A program made the position numbers and the translations under genes. Below are positions 35,655 through 43,950 of a DNA stretch of 64,000 nt, one piece after another. The DNA comes from Aquimarina rhabdastrellae (lineage in GTDB: Bacteria; Bacteroidota; Bacteroidia; Flavobacteriales; Flavobacteriaceae): positions 310,001 through 374,000 of the forward strand of contig CANDNT010000001.1 in the NCBI GenBank assembly GCA_947387485.1, in the 5' to 3' direction. The notes below the pieces were generated by a model. The model saw nothing but the letters and a program-made list of their open reading frames with translations, did not search any database and was not told the origin of the DNA. The number at the start of each line of letters is the position of its first letter. Position 1 is the first letter of the stretch.

Positions 35655-38096
35655 ATGAAAAAAATTACCCTAGCACTTTCGTGCTTATTAGCTGTAGGTA
35701 CTTCTTTCGCCCAGCAACAACCCCTAATTCGTACGTGTACTGTTGACGAACGTCTAGAAGAAAGAAAATTATTTGATCCAGGTGTAGAAGAACGTATGGC
35801 AAGAATCGAGGCCTTTACTCAAGAAAAACTTGCTAAAATGAGTGAAGAAGGAGCCAAAAGCGTTTCTGGAGAAATTATTACGCTCCCTGTAGTAGTTCAC
35901 GTATTATATACTAACACTACGAATAATATTAGTATGGCTCAAATTGAGTCTCAAATAGATGTTTTAAATCAAGATTTTAGACGTACTAATCCTGACAGAA
36001 ACAATACTCCATCTCAATTTTCTAGTATAGCTGCTGATACGCAAATACAATTTAGATTAGCAACTATTGATCCAGATGGAAATGCAACTACTGGTGTTAC
36101 AAGAAAACGAGTAACTAGAACTAACTGGATTGCTAGTTCTAGATATGACAGAATGAAAAAAGATACTGAAGGAGGAGTTAATCCATGGAATACATCTGAG
36201 TATTTAAATATGTGGATTGTTCCTAACTTAGTTAGAGAAAATGGTCAAGACGGTGTATTAGGTTATGCCCAATTTCCAGGTGAAAATGCAGACACGGACG
36301 GTTTAGTAATGGTTCATGAGTATTTTGGTACAACAGGTTCTGCTGTATCTCCATTTGATGGAGGTAGAACAACTACTCATGAGATTGGTCACTTCTTAAA
36401 CTTACGCCACATGTGGGGGAATGTTCCTGTAGGAGCTGATGGTTGTACTTATGATGATTTAGTAAGTGATACTCCTAATTCTGATGGTCCAAATTATGGA
36501 TGTACTCCTACTCATAGATCATGTGGTTCTACAGATATGGTACAAAACTATATGGATTATTCTGATGATTCTTGTATGAACTTATTTACTCAAGGTCAAA
36601 AAAATCGTATGCGTGCCGTTCTTGAAGCTGGAGGAGAAAGAAGAAGTTTAGCTCTTTCTAATAAATTTGGTACTGCTACAGATTCTCAAGCTCCTACTAC
36701 TCCAACTAATTTGGCTACAACTACAATTACAGAAACTACTGTAGGTCTTTCTTGGACTGCATCTACTGATAATGTAGGTGTAACAGGTTATGATGTTTAT
36801 CAAGGTGCTACATTAATAGGTACTGTTACTGGAACTAGTGCTAATGTTAATGAATTAGCAGAAAATACTTCTTACACTTTTAGAATTAAAGCTAAAGATG
36901 CTGCTGGAAATACTTCTGCTTTCAGTAATACTGTAAGCGCTACTACTCAGGGTGGTACAACTACTCCTCCTAATGATGCTTGTAATGGTGGTGTAACTTT
37001 AACTGCTAATACTGGTTCGTTTGATGATGGTAGTGGTTCTAGTAATTATACAAATAATCAAGATTGTAGCTGGTTAATTCAACCTGAAAATGGTGGAACG
37101 GTAACTTTAACTTTTGATAACTTTAATACTGAATCTGGATATGATAAAGTATTTGTTTATGATGGAACTAGTGCTTCTGCTTCTCTTCTAGGAGAGTTTT
37201 CTGGAGCTACTACGCCAGATGATATTACTTCTACTGGAAATGCATTATTTGTAAAATTTGAATCTGATGTTTCTATAACAGAAGCTGGATGGGATGCTAG
37301 TTATACTTCTAGTACTTCAACTACTACTCCTGTAGAAGATACTGTATTACATGAAGGTTCTTTCGAGTCAGGTTTAGATGGATGGATTGATGGTGGTGGA
37401 GATTGTGCCCGTTATTCTGGAAACTTCTCTTATCAAGGAAACTATTCTATCCGTTTAAGAGATAACTCTGGTACTGCTTCAGCAATGACTTCTAGCTCCT
37501 TTGATATTAGAGATTATAATCAAGTTGAAGTTAAATTCTTCTTCTATGCGAATAGTATGGAAACTGGTGAAGATTTCTGGTTACGTTACTATAATGGTTC
37601 TTCATGGAGTACTGTAGATTCATGGGCTAGTGGAACTAATTTTGATAATAATACATTCTACACAGCTACTGTAGTATTAGATGCTTCTGAAGTTACTTTT
37701 GCTAATAACAGTAGATTCAGATTCCAATGTGATGCTTCTACAAACTCTGACCAAGTATATATAGATCAAGTAACTATTACTGGACTTGCTGGTTCTTCAA
37801 ACAGAGAATCTAATTTAAGATCTTTAGGAACTCCTAATGTAGATACTACTAGAGAAATTGAAGAGTTAGAAGAAGATTTATCTATTTATCCTAACCCTGT
37901 TAACGGTAACACATTATTTGTAAAATCATCTGCTAATGTTGAAGCTTCTTATAGAATTTTCAATGTTGTAGGACAAAATATCCAAAGTGGATCATTAACT
38001 AAAGAATTAAACGTTTCGGATTTAACATCAGGAATTTATTTCTTAGAAGTTAATGATGGTGATGAAATCATAACTAAGAAATTCATCAAAAAATAA
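35655..38096 (+). CDS. M43 (pappalysin-like) secreted metalloprotease (T9SS substrate)
   Basis: An 813-residue secreted protease of a different family from its neighbours. Order: signal peptide (1-19, ending TSFAQ), a charged N-terminal pro-region, the M43 catalytic domain with HEIGHFLNLRH (His242 to His252) and Met-turn QNYMDYSDDSC, an FN3 domain (about 352-430), a CUB domain (about 441-554), a jelly-roll or MAM-like domain (about 565-715), and a T9SS type A sorting domain with IYPNPVNG. Its CUB-encoding DNA is almost identical to that in the gene at 40711. It shares the leader of the reprolysin-like paralogues, so it is probably coregulated with them. Confidence 0.93.
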   Translation: MKKITLALSCLLAVGTSFAQQQPLIRTCTVDERLEERKLFDPGVEERMARIEAFTQEKLAKMSEEGAKSVSGEIITLPVVVHVLYTNTTNNISMAQIESQIDVLNQDFRRTNPDRNNTPSQFSSIAADTQIQFRLATIDPDGNATTGVTRKRVTRTNWIASSRYDRMKKDTEGGVNPWNTSEYLNMWIVPNLVRENGQDGVLGYAQFPGENADTDGLVMVHEYFGTTGSAVSPFDGGRTTTHEIGHFLNLRHMWGNVPVGADGCTYDDLVSDTPNSDGPNYGCTPTHRSCGSTDMVQNYMDYSDDSCMNLFTQGQKNRMRAVLEAGGERRSLALSNKFGTATDSQAPTTPTNLATTTITETTVGLSWTASTDNVGVTGYDVYQGATLIGTVTGTSANVNELAENTSYTFRIKAKDAAGNTSAFSNTVSATTQGGTTTPPNDACNGGVTLTANTGSFDDGSGSSNYTNNQDCSWLIQPENGGTVTLTFDNFNTESGYDKVFVYDGTSASASLLGEFSGATTPDDITSTGNALFVKFESDVSITEAGWDASYTSSTSTTTPVEDTVLHEGSFESGLDGWIDGGGDCARYSGNFSYQGNYSIRLRDNSGTASAMTSSSFDIRDYNQVEVKFFFYANSMETGEDFWLRYYNGSSWSTVDSWASGTNFDNNTFYTATVVLDASEVTFANNSRFRFQCDASTNSDQVYIDQVTITGLAGSSNRESNLRSLGTPNVDTTREIEELEEDLSIYPNPVNGNTLFVKSSANVEASYRIFNVVGQNIQSGSLTKELNVSDLTSGIYFLEVNDGDEIITKKFIKK
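36975..37316 (+). repeat. 342-bp CUB cassette, copy A (in the M43 gene)
   Basis: By eye this stretch differs from 42919-43260 at only three of 342 positions, all in otherwise diverged genes. It encodes the whole CUB domain. Confidence 0.9.
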
Positions 38097-38120
38097 TTCT
38101 AAAAATTATTTCCACTTATA

Positions 38121-38172
38121 AGCTTATTGTTGTTTTAAAGCCCTTAGAAATTTCTAAGGGCTTTTTTATTTC
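38121..38172 (+). terminator. Terminator after the M43 gene, copy A of a 52-bp repeat
   Basis: Contains the perfect 28-base palindrome 38137-38164 followed by T's. The 52 bases are identical to 43876-43927 downstream of metalloprotease 3. Confidence 0.88.
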
Positions 38173-38461
38173 TTTGTATTACTTAATTATTCAAAGTTTT
38201 CCTCATCCTAAAATTTAGGATTTGGTTTACCTTACATTTTATACATTTCTTAGCATATCCTTAACTATACTCTATTTGTTTACATATTATATAGAATAGT
38301 CATTCCTTAATAATTTTTCTATAGTATTTCTCATATATACTTATTTTTTTAACAAATACTTTTTATTCTTTATTTGTAACTTATTTAATTATCATGTGCT
38401 ATTTTATAAAGTAATTATTGAAAGATCCGCTTTTTAAAAACCTTATATAACTTTTTAAAAC

Positions 38462-38494
38462 AAGAAAGCAGATCATAATATGATCTGCTTTCTT
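38462..38494 (-). terminator. Terminator after the beta-propeller-like gene
   Basis: Nearly perfect palindrome with 16-base arms containing AGCAGATCA/TGATCTGCT, about 90 bases beyond the minus-strand stop at 38582. A related hairpin with the same core sits at 40081-40137. Confidence 0.75.
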
Positions 38495-38581
38495 ATATAT
38501 TCAATCCTTTTAATAGAACGTTATTTTTATACTTCAATCTTATAATTAATCATAAATCCCTTATCAATAAGCTATCTAATT

Positions 38582-40006
38582 TTATTGTTTAATTATTTTT
38601 TTATAAAAAGTTTTATTATTTGTTGTAATTGCTACATGATAAACTCCTGGAGAAAGATTTCCTGTAGCGATTTCTTTTGTATTATGGAACTCACTTATAG
38701 TTTTTCCGTGAATATCTAATAATTTTATATTCTCATAGGTATCTCCAGATTGTATTCTTAGTTTATCAGTAAAAGGATTAGGATATACTATAAAGGTATT
38801 GTTTATAGAGTTTTCTGTAATGGATAATGTATTCTCAAATTCATAAGCTTTGATAAATCCAAGTTGAAAACCTGTTCCAGAAGCTCCATTATAAAGAGGA
38901 GCTCCAACAGCTATTATATTACCATCATTACTCATTGACACACTTCTCCCAAATCCACTTTCTCTAACATTATCATTAAATGAAGAACCTCTTTGCTCCC
39001 ATTGAGAATTATTATATTCGTAAGTTCCTATTTCTCCAGAATTAACACCATTTATATCTGAATCTCCTATTCCGAAAATTATATTATTTCCATCAGCACT
39101 AATATCTACTTTTTCGGCAAATCGTCTAACACCATTGTCATTACCTATTATATTTGGTCCTTTTTGATTCCAAGTTGATCCTGAAAGCTCAAACACTCGA
39201 ACTCTTCTTAATTCGGGTTCTCCTACGATAACGGTATTTCCATTTTCGTCCAAACTAATTTCTTCTCCAAATAATCCTCTATCTGTTGTTCCATAAATAG
39301 TATCTCCTTTTTGTACCCAATTAGATCCGTCATAAGTATATAATTTTACAGCTCCAAAACCCGTACCGATATCGCTATTTCCAGGAATCCCTACTGCAAT
39401 TGTAGTTCCATCACCACTAATACTTACAGCAGTTCCTAATCTATCAAAATCATCAACTCCTGTAAGAGTATTACCTACTTGTACCCAATTACCCGATACT
39501 AAATCATACACCTGAGCAGAACCAATAGTTCCTGCTAAATCTTCACTTCTAAATATAATTCGATCTCCTGCATCATTAATATCAACTGATAATCCATATT
39601 CATCAGCTGATTCAGAAAATCTATCCCCCAATAAATTCCAATCGCTACCGTCAAATCTATAAATGGAAACTCCCCTAGAATTTCCGATAACTACAGTATC
39701 TCCATCTTCATCACTATTCATATCAACCGAGAAAAAATCACCTACAAAAGGACCTTCAATCGTACTTCCGATTTTTTCCCAATTCGCCCCATTTAATTGA
39801 TATGCTTCAACACTTCCTCTAATAGATCCTCCGGTAGCTTGAAATTTTCCTGAAAATATCCTATTACCATCACCACTTAAACTTAATGATTGTCCCTTTA
39901 CATCTCCATCATTAACACCTACAATTGTATTTCCTTTTCCACTCCATTGTGAAAAAACACTTATTGAAATAAATAATAATCCGTAAAGTATTTTTTTTCC
40001 TTTCAT
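38582..40006 (-). CDS. Secreted beta-propeller-like protein with T9SS sorting domain
   Basis: A 474-residue secreted protein. After the signal peptide (1-19, ending SVFSQ) come about seven repeats of 45-55 residues, each with an FG-GAP-like core such as SGDGTTIAVGIPG, DENGNTVIVGEPE or SNDGNIIAVGAPL and a following W-containing strand (GSNWVQKGDTI). That pattern suggests a seven-bladed propeller. The C-terminus is a T9SS type A sorting domain (VYPNPFTDKLRI to KKIIKQ). No enzymatic motif was seen; a binding or adhesion role is likely. It lies antisense within the protease array, and a decayed paralogue lies just upstream. Confidence 0.85.
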   Translation of the reverse strand: MKGKKILYGLLFISISVFSQWSGKGNTIVGVNDGDVKGQSLSLSGDGNRIFSGKFQATGGSIRGSVEAYQLNGANWEKIGSTIEGPFVGDFFSVDMNSDEDGDTVVIGNSRGVSIYRFDGSDWNLLGDRFSESADEYGLSVDINDAGDRIIFRSEDLAGTIGSAQVYDLVSGNWVQVGNTLTGVDDFDRLGTAVSISGDGTTIAVGIPGNSDIGTGFGAVKLYTYDGSNWVQKGDTIYGTTDRGLFGEEISLDENGNTVIVGEPELRRVRVFELSGSTWNQKGPNIIGNDNGVRRFAEKVDISADGNNIIFGIGDSDINGVNSGEIGTYEYNNSQWEQRGSSFNDNVRESGFGRSVSMSNDGNIIAVGAPLYNGASGTGFQLGFIKAYEFENTLSITENSINNTFIVYPNPFTDKLRIQSGDTYENIKLLDIHGKTISEFHNTKEIATGNLSPGVYHVAITTNNKTFYKKIIKQ

Positions 40007-40080
40007 ATTTTTAATCTAAAAAAACTATTAAACTATAAATGCTTCTTTTAAAAATTAAGCCTTCAAAAATCTTACAATGT

Positions 40081-40137
40081 TATTTCAAAAGCAATAAAGC
40101 AGATCACATTGTGATCTGCTTTATTGCTTTTGAAATA
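40081..40137 (-). terminator. Long hairpin, probable terminator of a lost gene
   Basis: Perfect 28-bp inverted repeat (40081-40108 with 40110-40137). It shares the AGCAGATCA/TGATCTGCT core with the terminator at 38462-38494 and lies 27 bases beyond the stop of the minus-strand remnant. Confidence 0.65.
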
Positions 40138-40163
40138 TTTTATTATATAGAAGCTTACTTTCT

Positions 40164-40250
40164 TTAATTACTAATAAAATAAACTCCAGAAGAAATATTT
40201 TCTTGAGTTATTTCTTTCGTGTTACAAAATTGATCATTCAAAAATTTATG
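40164..40250 (-). pseudogene. Remnant of a T9SS sorting domain
   Basis: Minus-strand translation gives NTKEITQENISSGVYFISN followed by a stop at 40164-40166. This aligns without gaps to NTKEIATGNLSPGVYHVAI in the sorting domain of the gene at 38582, and a His eight residues before the NTKEI also lines up. Reading upstream, the frame hits a stop at 40251-40253. It is a decayed 3' end of a paralogue of that gene, truncated before the final KKxIKQ. Confidence 0.7.
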
Positions 40251-40401
40251 TTAGCTACAGAAGCATAGTTCTTATAAGTTTAATACTGCTATCGTATTCA
40301 TTATGAAATCTTATTTATTCTCCATAGTCTCCAGTTAAACATAAAACACTAAAAACAAGATTCTTAAAACGAATTTCATGCTTTTATTTTAACATGTAAT
40401 G

Positions 40402-40460
40402 TAGTACGTCATACACGCTTTGGAGCTTCAGAAATTGTAGATATATCACAAAACACTTAG
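40402..40460 (+). pseudogene. Remnant of a reprolysin-like metalloprotease C-terminus
   Basis: Plus-strand translation from 40416 gives RFGASEIVDISQNT and a stop at 40458-40460. It matches SFGASESVDISIT in metalloprotease 3 and SFGASESFDLAIT in metalloprotease 2. DNA similarity extends a little upstream, and downstream it continues as the TAACAAAAA hairpin (40472-40494) found after the intact genes. The sorting domain and the whole protease body are gone. Confidence 0.65.
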
Positions 40461-40645
40461 AATTCATGAATATAACAAAAAGTCAATTTTTGTTATATTC
40501 ATAATAAAACAGTTATATATCTACTATAATTTACGAATATATCAACAAAAACATCTTTTAAGATAAAAATAAATCAATGTTTACCAATTAACGCATTACG
40601 GTTATCCCATAATGAAACCACCAAAACCATTGAATTAATAACAAA

Positions 40646-40710
40646 AAATTAACATATAATTAATATTTTATTAAATTCGGCGGCTCAAACTCAATTATTA
40701 ATTCAATTTT
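40646..40710 (+). repeat. Upstream regulatory repeat, copy 3
   Basis: Third copy of the conserved leader, with the same CGGCGGCTC core as copy 1, directly before the ATG of metalloprotease 3. Confidence 0.75.
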
Positions 40711-43700
40711 ATGAAAAAACAATTATCTACCATTGTTTGTTTAACAATGATGGGGTTAGGATTTTCTCAGAGCAATTATTGGAGCAAATCTAATGCTGAG
40801 CAAAAAAACGCTATACTACCGCATAGTATGGAATTACCCCAGTCAAACACATTTAATTTAAATCTTGAAGCATTTAAAAATGCTTTAGAAAAAGCTCCTC
40901 AAAGAGGCGATTTGAGCAAAACATCTTCTACTACTGTAGAATTTCCTAAAGCGGATGGTTCTATGGAGACTTTCGTTATTCAAGAGCTCGCTACTTTACA
41001 TCCAGATTTAGCAGCTAGGTACCCTGAAATTAAATCTTATATCGGAAAAAGTGTTCAAGATCCTACAGCTACAATTCGTTTTAGTATTTCTCCTGAAAAA
41101 GGACTACAGACAATGCGATTATCTGGTAAGGACAAAGCCTTATTTATCGAGCCTTTAACAAGTGATCGTCAATCTTATACGCTTTATAGTAGAGATCAAC
41201 GTTCTGCTTCTTCTGAGACTTTCCGTTGTTTAGTAGAAGATCAAAATCCTAGTATCTTAAATTCATCTTCTTCTCAAAAAAATGCGGATGATGGAACGTT
41301 AAGAAGATACCGTATTGCTGTTTCTACAACAGGAGAATATGCACAATATCACGGAGGTACTAAAACATCAGCTTTGGCTGCTATTAATGCTACCATGACA
41401 CGTGTTAATGGTGTATTTGAAAATGATTTTGCGGTAACTATGCAAGTAATAGCAAATAACGATCGTGTTATTTATACTAATCCTAGCACTGATCCATATT
41501 CTAGAGAATACCAAAATAAATTACAATCTACGTTAACAAGTCGAATAGGAGAATCAAACTATGATATCGGCCATGTTTTTGTAAGAGAAAGAGATAATGG
41601 TAATGCTGGTTGTATCGGTTGTGTATGTGTTGATAACAGGAAAGGTAGAGGTTTTACTTCATCTCAAATTCCTGAAGGTGATCGCTTTGACATTGATTTT
41701 GTAGCTCATGAGATTGGACACCAATTTGGAGCCAACCATACTTATTCAACTGTTAATGAAGGTACTAATGCTCATTTTGAACCAGGAAGTGGTACTACAA
41801 TCATGGGATATGCAGGTATTACTGATAATGATGTACAACAAGTTAGTGATCCTTATTTTCATGCATTCTCTATTGAGCAAGTTACAGATTATGTAAAAGG
41901 TACTTCTTGTCAAACAAATGTAACTACTAATAATACTACTCCAACTGTAGATGCAGGTAGTAATTATACTATCCCAAAAGGAACTCCTTTTGTATTAAAC
42001 GGTACTGGTACTGATGCTAACAATGATTCTTTGACATACTGCTGGGAACAAATGGATGAAAATGATGCTAGACATATTGAACCTGGACCTAATAACACTT
42101 CTGGTGTTGCTTTTAGATCTTTCTCTCCTTCTTCGTCTTCTAAGCGTTATTTCCCTAGATTAGAAACTATTAAAGCAGGAGCTACTTCTTGGCGTTGGGA
42201 AGTTATTCCTCAAGTTGCTAGAACATTAAACTTTAGGTTAACGGTAAGAGATAATAGAGCTAGTGGTCCTGCTAATAATAGCGATGATATGCGGGTAACT
42301 GTAAGGTCTGCTGCTGGTCCTTTTGTTGTAAATTCTCCTAACACTAATGTTGAATGGAGTGTTGGAGATACAAAAGCAGTAACTTGGGATGTTGCTGGTA
42401 CAACAGCTAATGGAATTAATGCTAGTGAGGTAGATATTTATTTATCTACAGATGGTGGAAATACATATCCTATCTTACTTGCTGATAATGCACCTAATGA
42501 TGGTTCTCACGACATAACTGTTCCTGATAACGTTGGTGTTCAAAACCGTATTATGGTTAAAGCCGCAAATAATATCTTCTTTGATATTTCTAATGTTAAC
42601 TTTAGCATTATTGAAGCTACCACAGGAAATGATACTGAAGCGCCATCTACTATAACTGATTTAGCTACAACTACTATTACAGAAACAACTGTAGGACTTT
42701 CTTGGACAGCTGCTACAGATAATGTTGGTGTAACTGGTTATGATATTTATCAAGGTAATACTTTAATAGGTACTGTTACTGGGACTGGTGTTACTGTCAC
42801 AGATTTATCAGAAAATACATCTTACACTTTTAGAGTTAAAGCTAAAGATGCCGCTGAAAATACATCTGATTTTAGTAATACGGTAAGCGCTACTACCGAA
42901 GGTGGTGCTACAGTTTCTGATGCTTGTAATGGTGGTGCAACTTTAACTGCTAATACTGGTTCGTTTGATGATGGTAGTGGTTCTAGTAATTATACAAATA
43001 ATCAAGATTGTAGCTGGTTAATTCAACCTGAAAATGGTGGAACGGTAACTTTAACTTTTGATAACTTTAATACTGAATCTGGATATGATAAAGTATTTGT
43101 TTATGATGGAACTAGTGCTTCTGCTTCTCTTCTAGGAGAGTTTTCTGGAGCTACTACACCTGATGATATTACTTCTACTGGAAATGCATTATTTGTAAAA
43201 TTTGAATCTGATGTTTCTATAACAGAAGCTGGATGGGATGCTAGTTATACTTCTAGTACTGAACCTCAATGCTCTGATGTTACCATCTCTATTAAATTGG
43301 ATGATTATCCAGAAGAAACTAGTTGGGATATTAAGGATTCATCTGATAATGTAGTTGCCTCTGGTGGTACTTATGGTGATAGAGCAGATGGTTCTACAGT
43401 AACTGTAACAGAATGTTTAGAAGTTGGTGATTATGTATTTACTATCTATGATAGCGCACGCGATGGACTTTGTTGTGACTTTGGAAATGGTTCTTACACT
43501 ATTACTTTAGGAAATGACTCCGCTAGCGGTGCAAGTTTTGGAGCTTCAGAATCTGTTGATATATCTATTACTAGAAATAATTCTAGGTCTAATTCTGCAC
43601 CTAATGGTGTAATAGGTAATATTGAAACTACTGAGCCTTTTATGATCAATATTTATCCTAACCCAACTCCAAATGGAAGTTTATTAAATGTTGCTGTTTC

Positions 43701-43866
43701 TAAGAAAAACACAACTTATAAAGTTTTAGATATGTTAGGTAAATCCATTTTAACTGGTTCTTTATCTAACCAATCTATTGATATTTCTGAATTAAAAGCT
43801 GGTATTTACATTTTACAATTAGATATTGATGGGAAACCTTATATCGAACGTATCGTAAAGCAGTAA
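40711..43866 (+). CDS. Reprolysin-like secreted metalloprotease 3 (T9SS substrate)
   Basis: A 1051-residue protein, the closest relative of metalloprotease 2 over its first 640 residues. Order: signal peptide (1-19), shared N-terminal domain, reprolysin-like catalytic domain with HEIGHQFGANH starting at His333 and IMGYAG, cadherin/PKD-like region, FN3 (about 650-730), CUB (737-850), beta-sandwich with GLCCDFGNGSY, and T9SS type A sorting domain. It is a mosaic: FN3 and CUB match the M43 protease (CUB DNA about 99 percent identical), while everything around them matches metalloprotease 2. Its terminator is also the M43 version. Confidence 0.93.
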   Translation: MKKQLSTIVCLTMMGLGFSQSNYWSKSNAEQKNAILPHSMELPQSNTFNLNLEAFKNALEKAPQRGDLSKTSSTTVEFPKADGSMETFVIQELATLHPDLAARYPEIKSYIGKSVQDPTATIRFSISPEKGLQTMRLSGKDKALFIEPLTSDRQSYTLYSRDQRSASSETFRCLVEDQNPSILNSSSSQKNADDGTLRRYRIAVSTTGEYAQYHGGTKTSALAAINATMTRVNGVFENDFAVTMQVIANNDRVIYTNPSTDPYSREYQNKLQSTLTSRIGESNYDIGHVFVRERDNGNAGCIGCVCVDNRKGRGFTSSQIPEGDRFDIDFVAHEIGHQFGANHTYSTVNEGTNAHFEPGSGTTIMGYAGITDNDVQQVSDPYFHAFSIEQVTDYVKGTSCQTNVTTNNTTPTVDAGSNYTIPKGTPFVLNGTGTDANNDSLTYCWEQMDENDARHIEPGPNNTSGVAFRSFSPSSSSKRYFPRLETIKAGATSWRWEVIPQVARTLNFRLTVRDNRASGPANNSDDMRVTVRSAAGPFVVNSPNTNVEWSVGDTKAVTWDVAGTTANGINASEVDIYLSTDGGNTYPILLADNAPNDGSHDITVPDNVGVQNRIMVKAANNIFFDISNVNFSIIEATTGNDTEAPSTITDLATTTITETTVGLSWTAATDNVGVTGYDIYQGNTLIGTVTGTGVTVTDLSENTSYTFRVKAKDAAENTSDFSNTVSATTEGGATVSDACNGGATLTANTGSFDDGSGSSNYTNNQDCSWLIQPENGGTVTLTFDNFNTESGYDKVFVYDGTSASASLLGEFSGATTPDDITSTGNALFVKFESDVSITEAGWDASYTSSTEPQCSDVTISIKLDDYPEETSWDIKDSSDNVVASGGTYGDRADGSTVTVTECLEVGDYVFTIYDSARDGLCCDFGNGSYTITLGNDSASGASFGASESVDISITRNNSRSNSAPNGVIGNIETTEPFMINIYPNPTPNGSLLNVAVSKKNTTYKVLDMLGKSILTGSLSNQSIDISELKAGIYILQLDIDGKPYIERIVKQ
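42919..43260 (+). repeat. 342-bp CUB cassette, copy B (in metalloprotease 3)
   Basis: Matches 36975-37316 at all but three positions. The corresponding stretch of metalloprotease 2 (about 34450-34790) is much more diverged. Confidence 0.9.
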
Positions 43867-43875
43867 AAATTATTT

Positions 43876-43927
43876 AGCTTATTGTTGTTTTAAAGCCCTT
43901 AGAAATTTCTAAGGGCTTTTTTATTTC
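43876..43927. terminator. Terminator after metalloprotease 3, copy B of a 52-bp repeat
   Basis: Identical over 52 bases to 38121-38172. The palindrome 43892-43919 can also serve the convergent GAPDH gene, whose stop is at 43951. Confidence 0.88.
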
Positions 43928-43950
43928 ATCTATATTTATTAATAACTACT

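Larger units (their letters stand above)
38097..38581. other. 485-base intergenic region
   Basis: Holds the M43 terminator at one end and the minus-strand hairpin 38462-38494 at the other. The 290 bases between them are AT-rich with no ORF, repeat or RNA feature that I could recognise. Confidence 0.5.
40007..40710. other. 704-base region of gene remnants
   Basis: The longest gap in the window. It contains a 28-bp stem hairpin, a minus-strand fragment of a T9SS sorting domain, a plus-strand fragment of a reprolysin-like C-terminus, and the leader of metalloprotease 3; these are listed separately. Confidence 0.7.
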
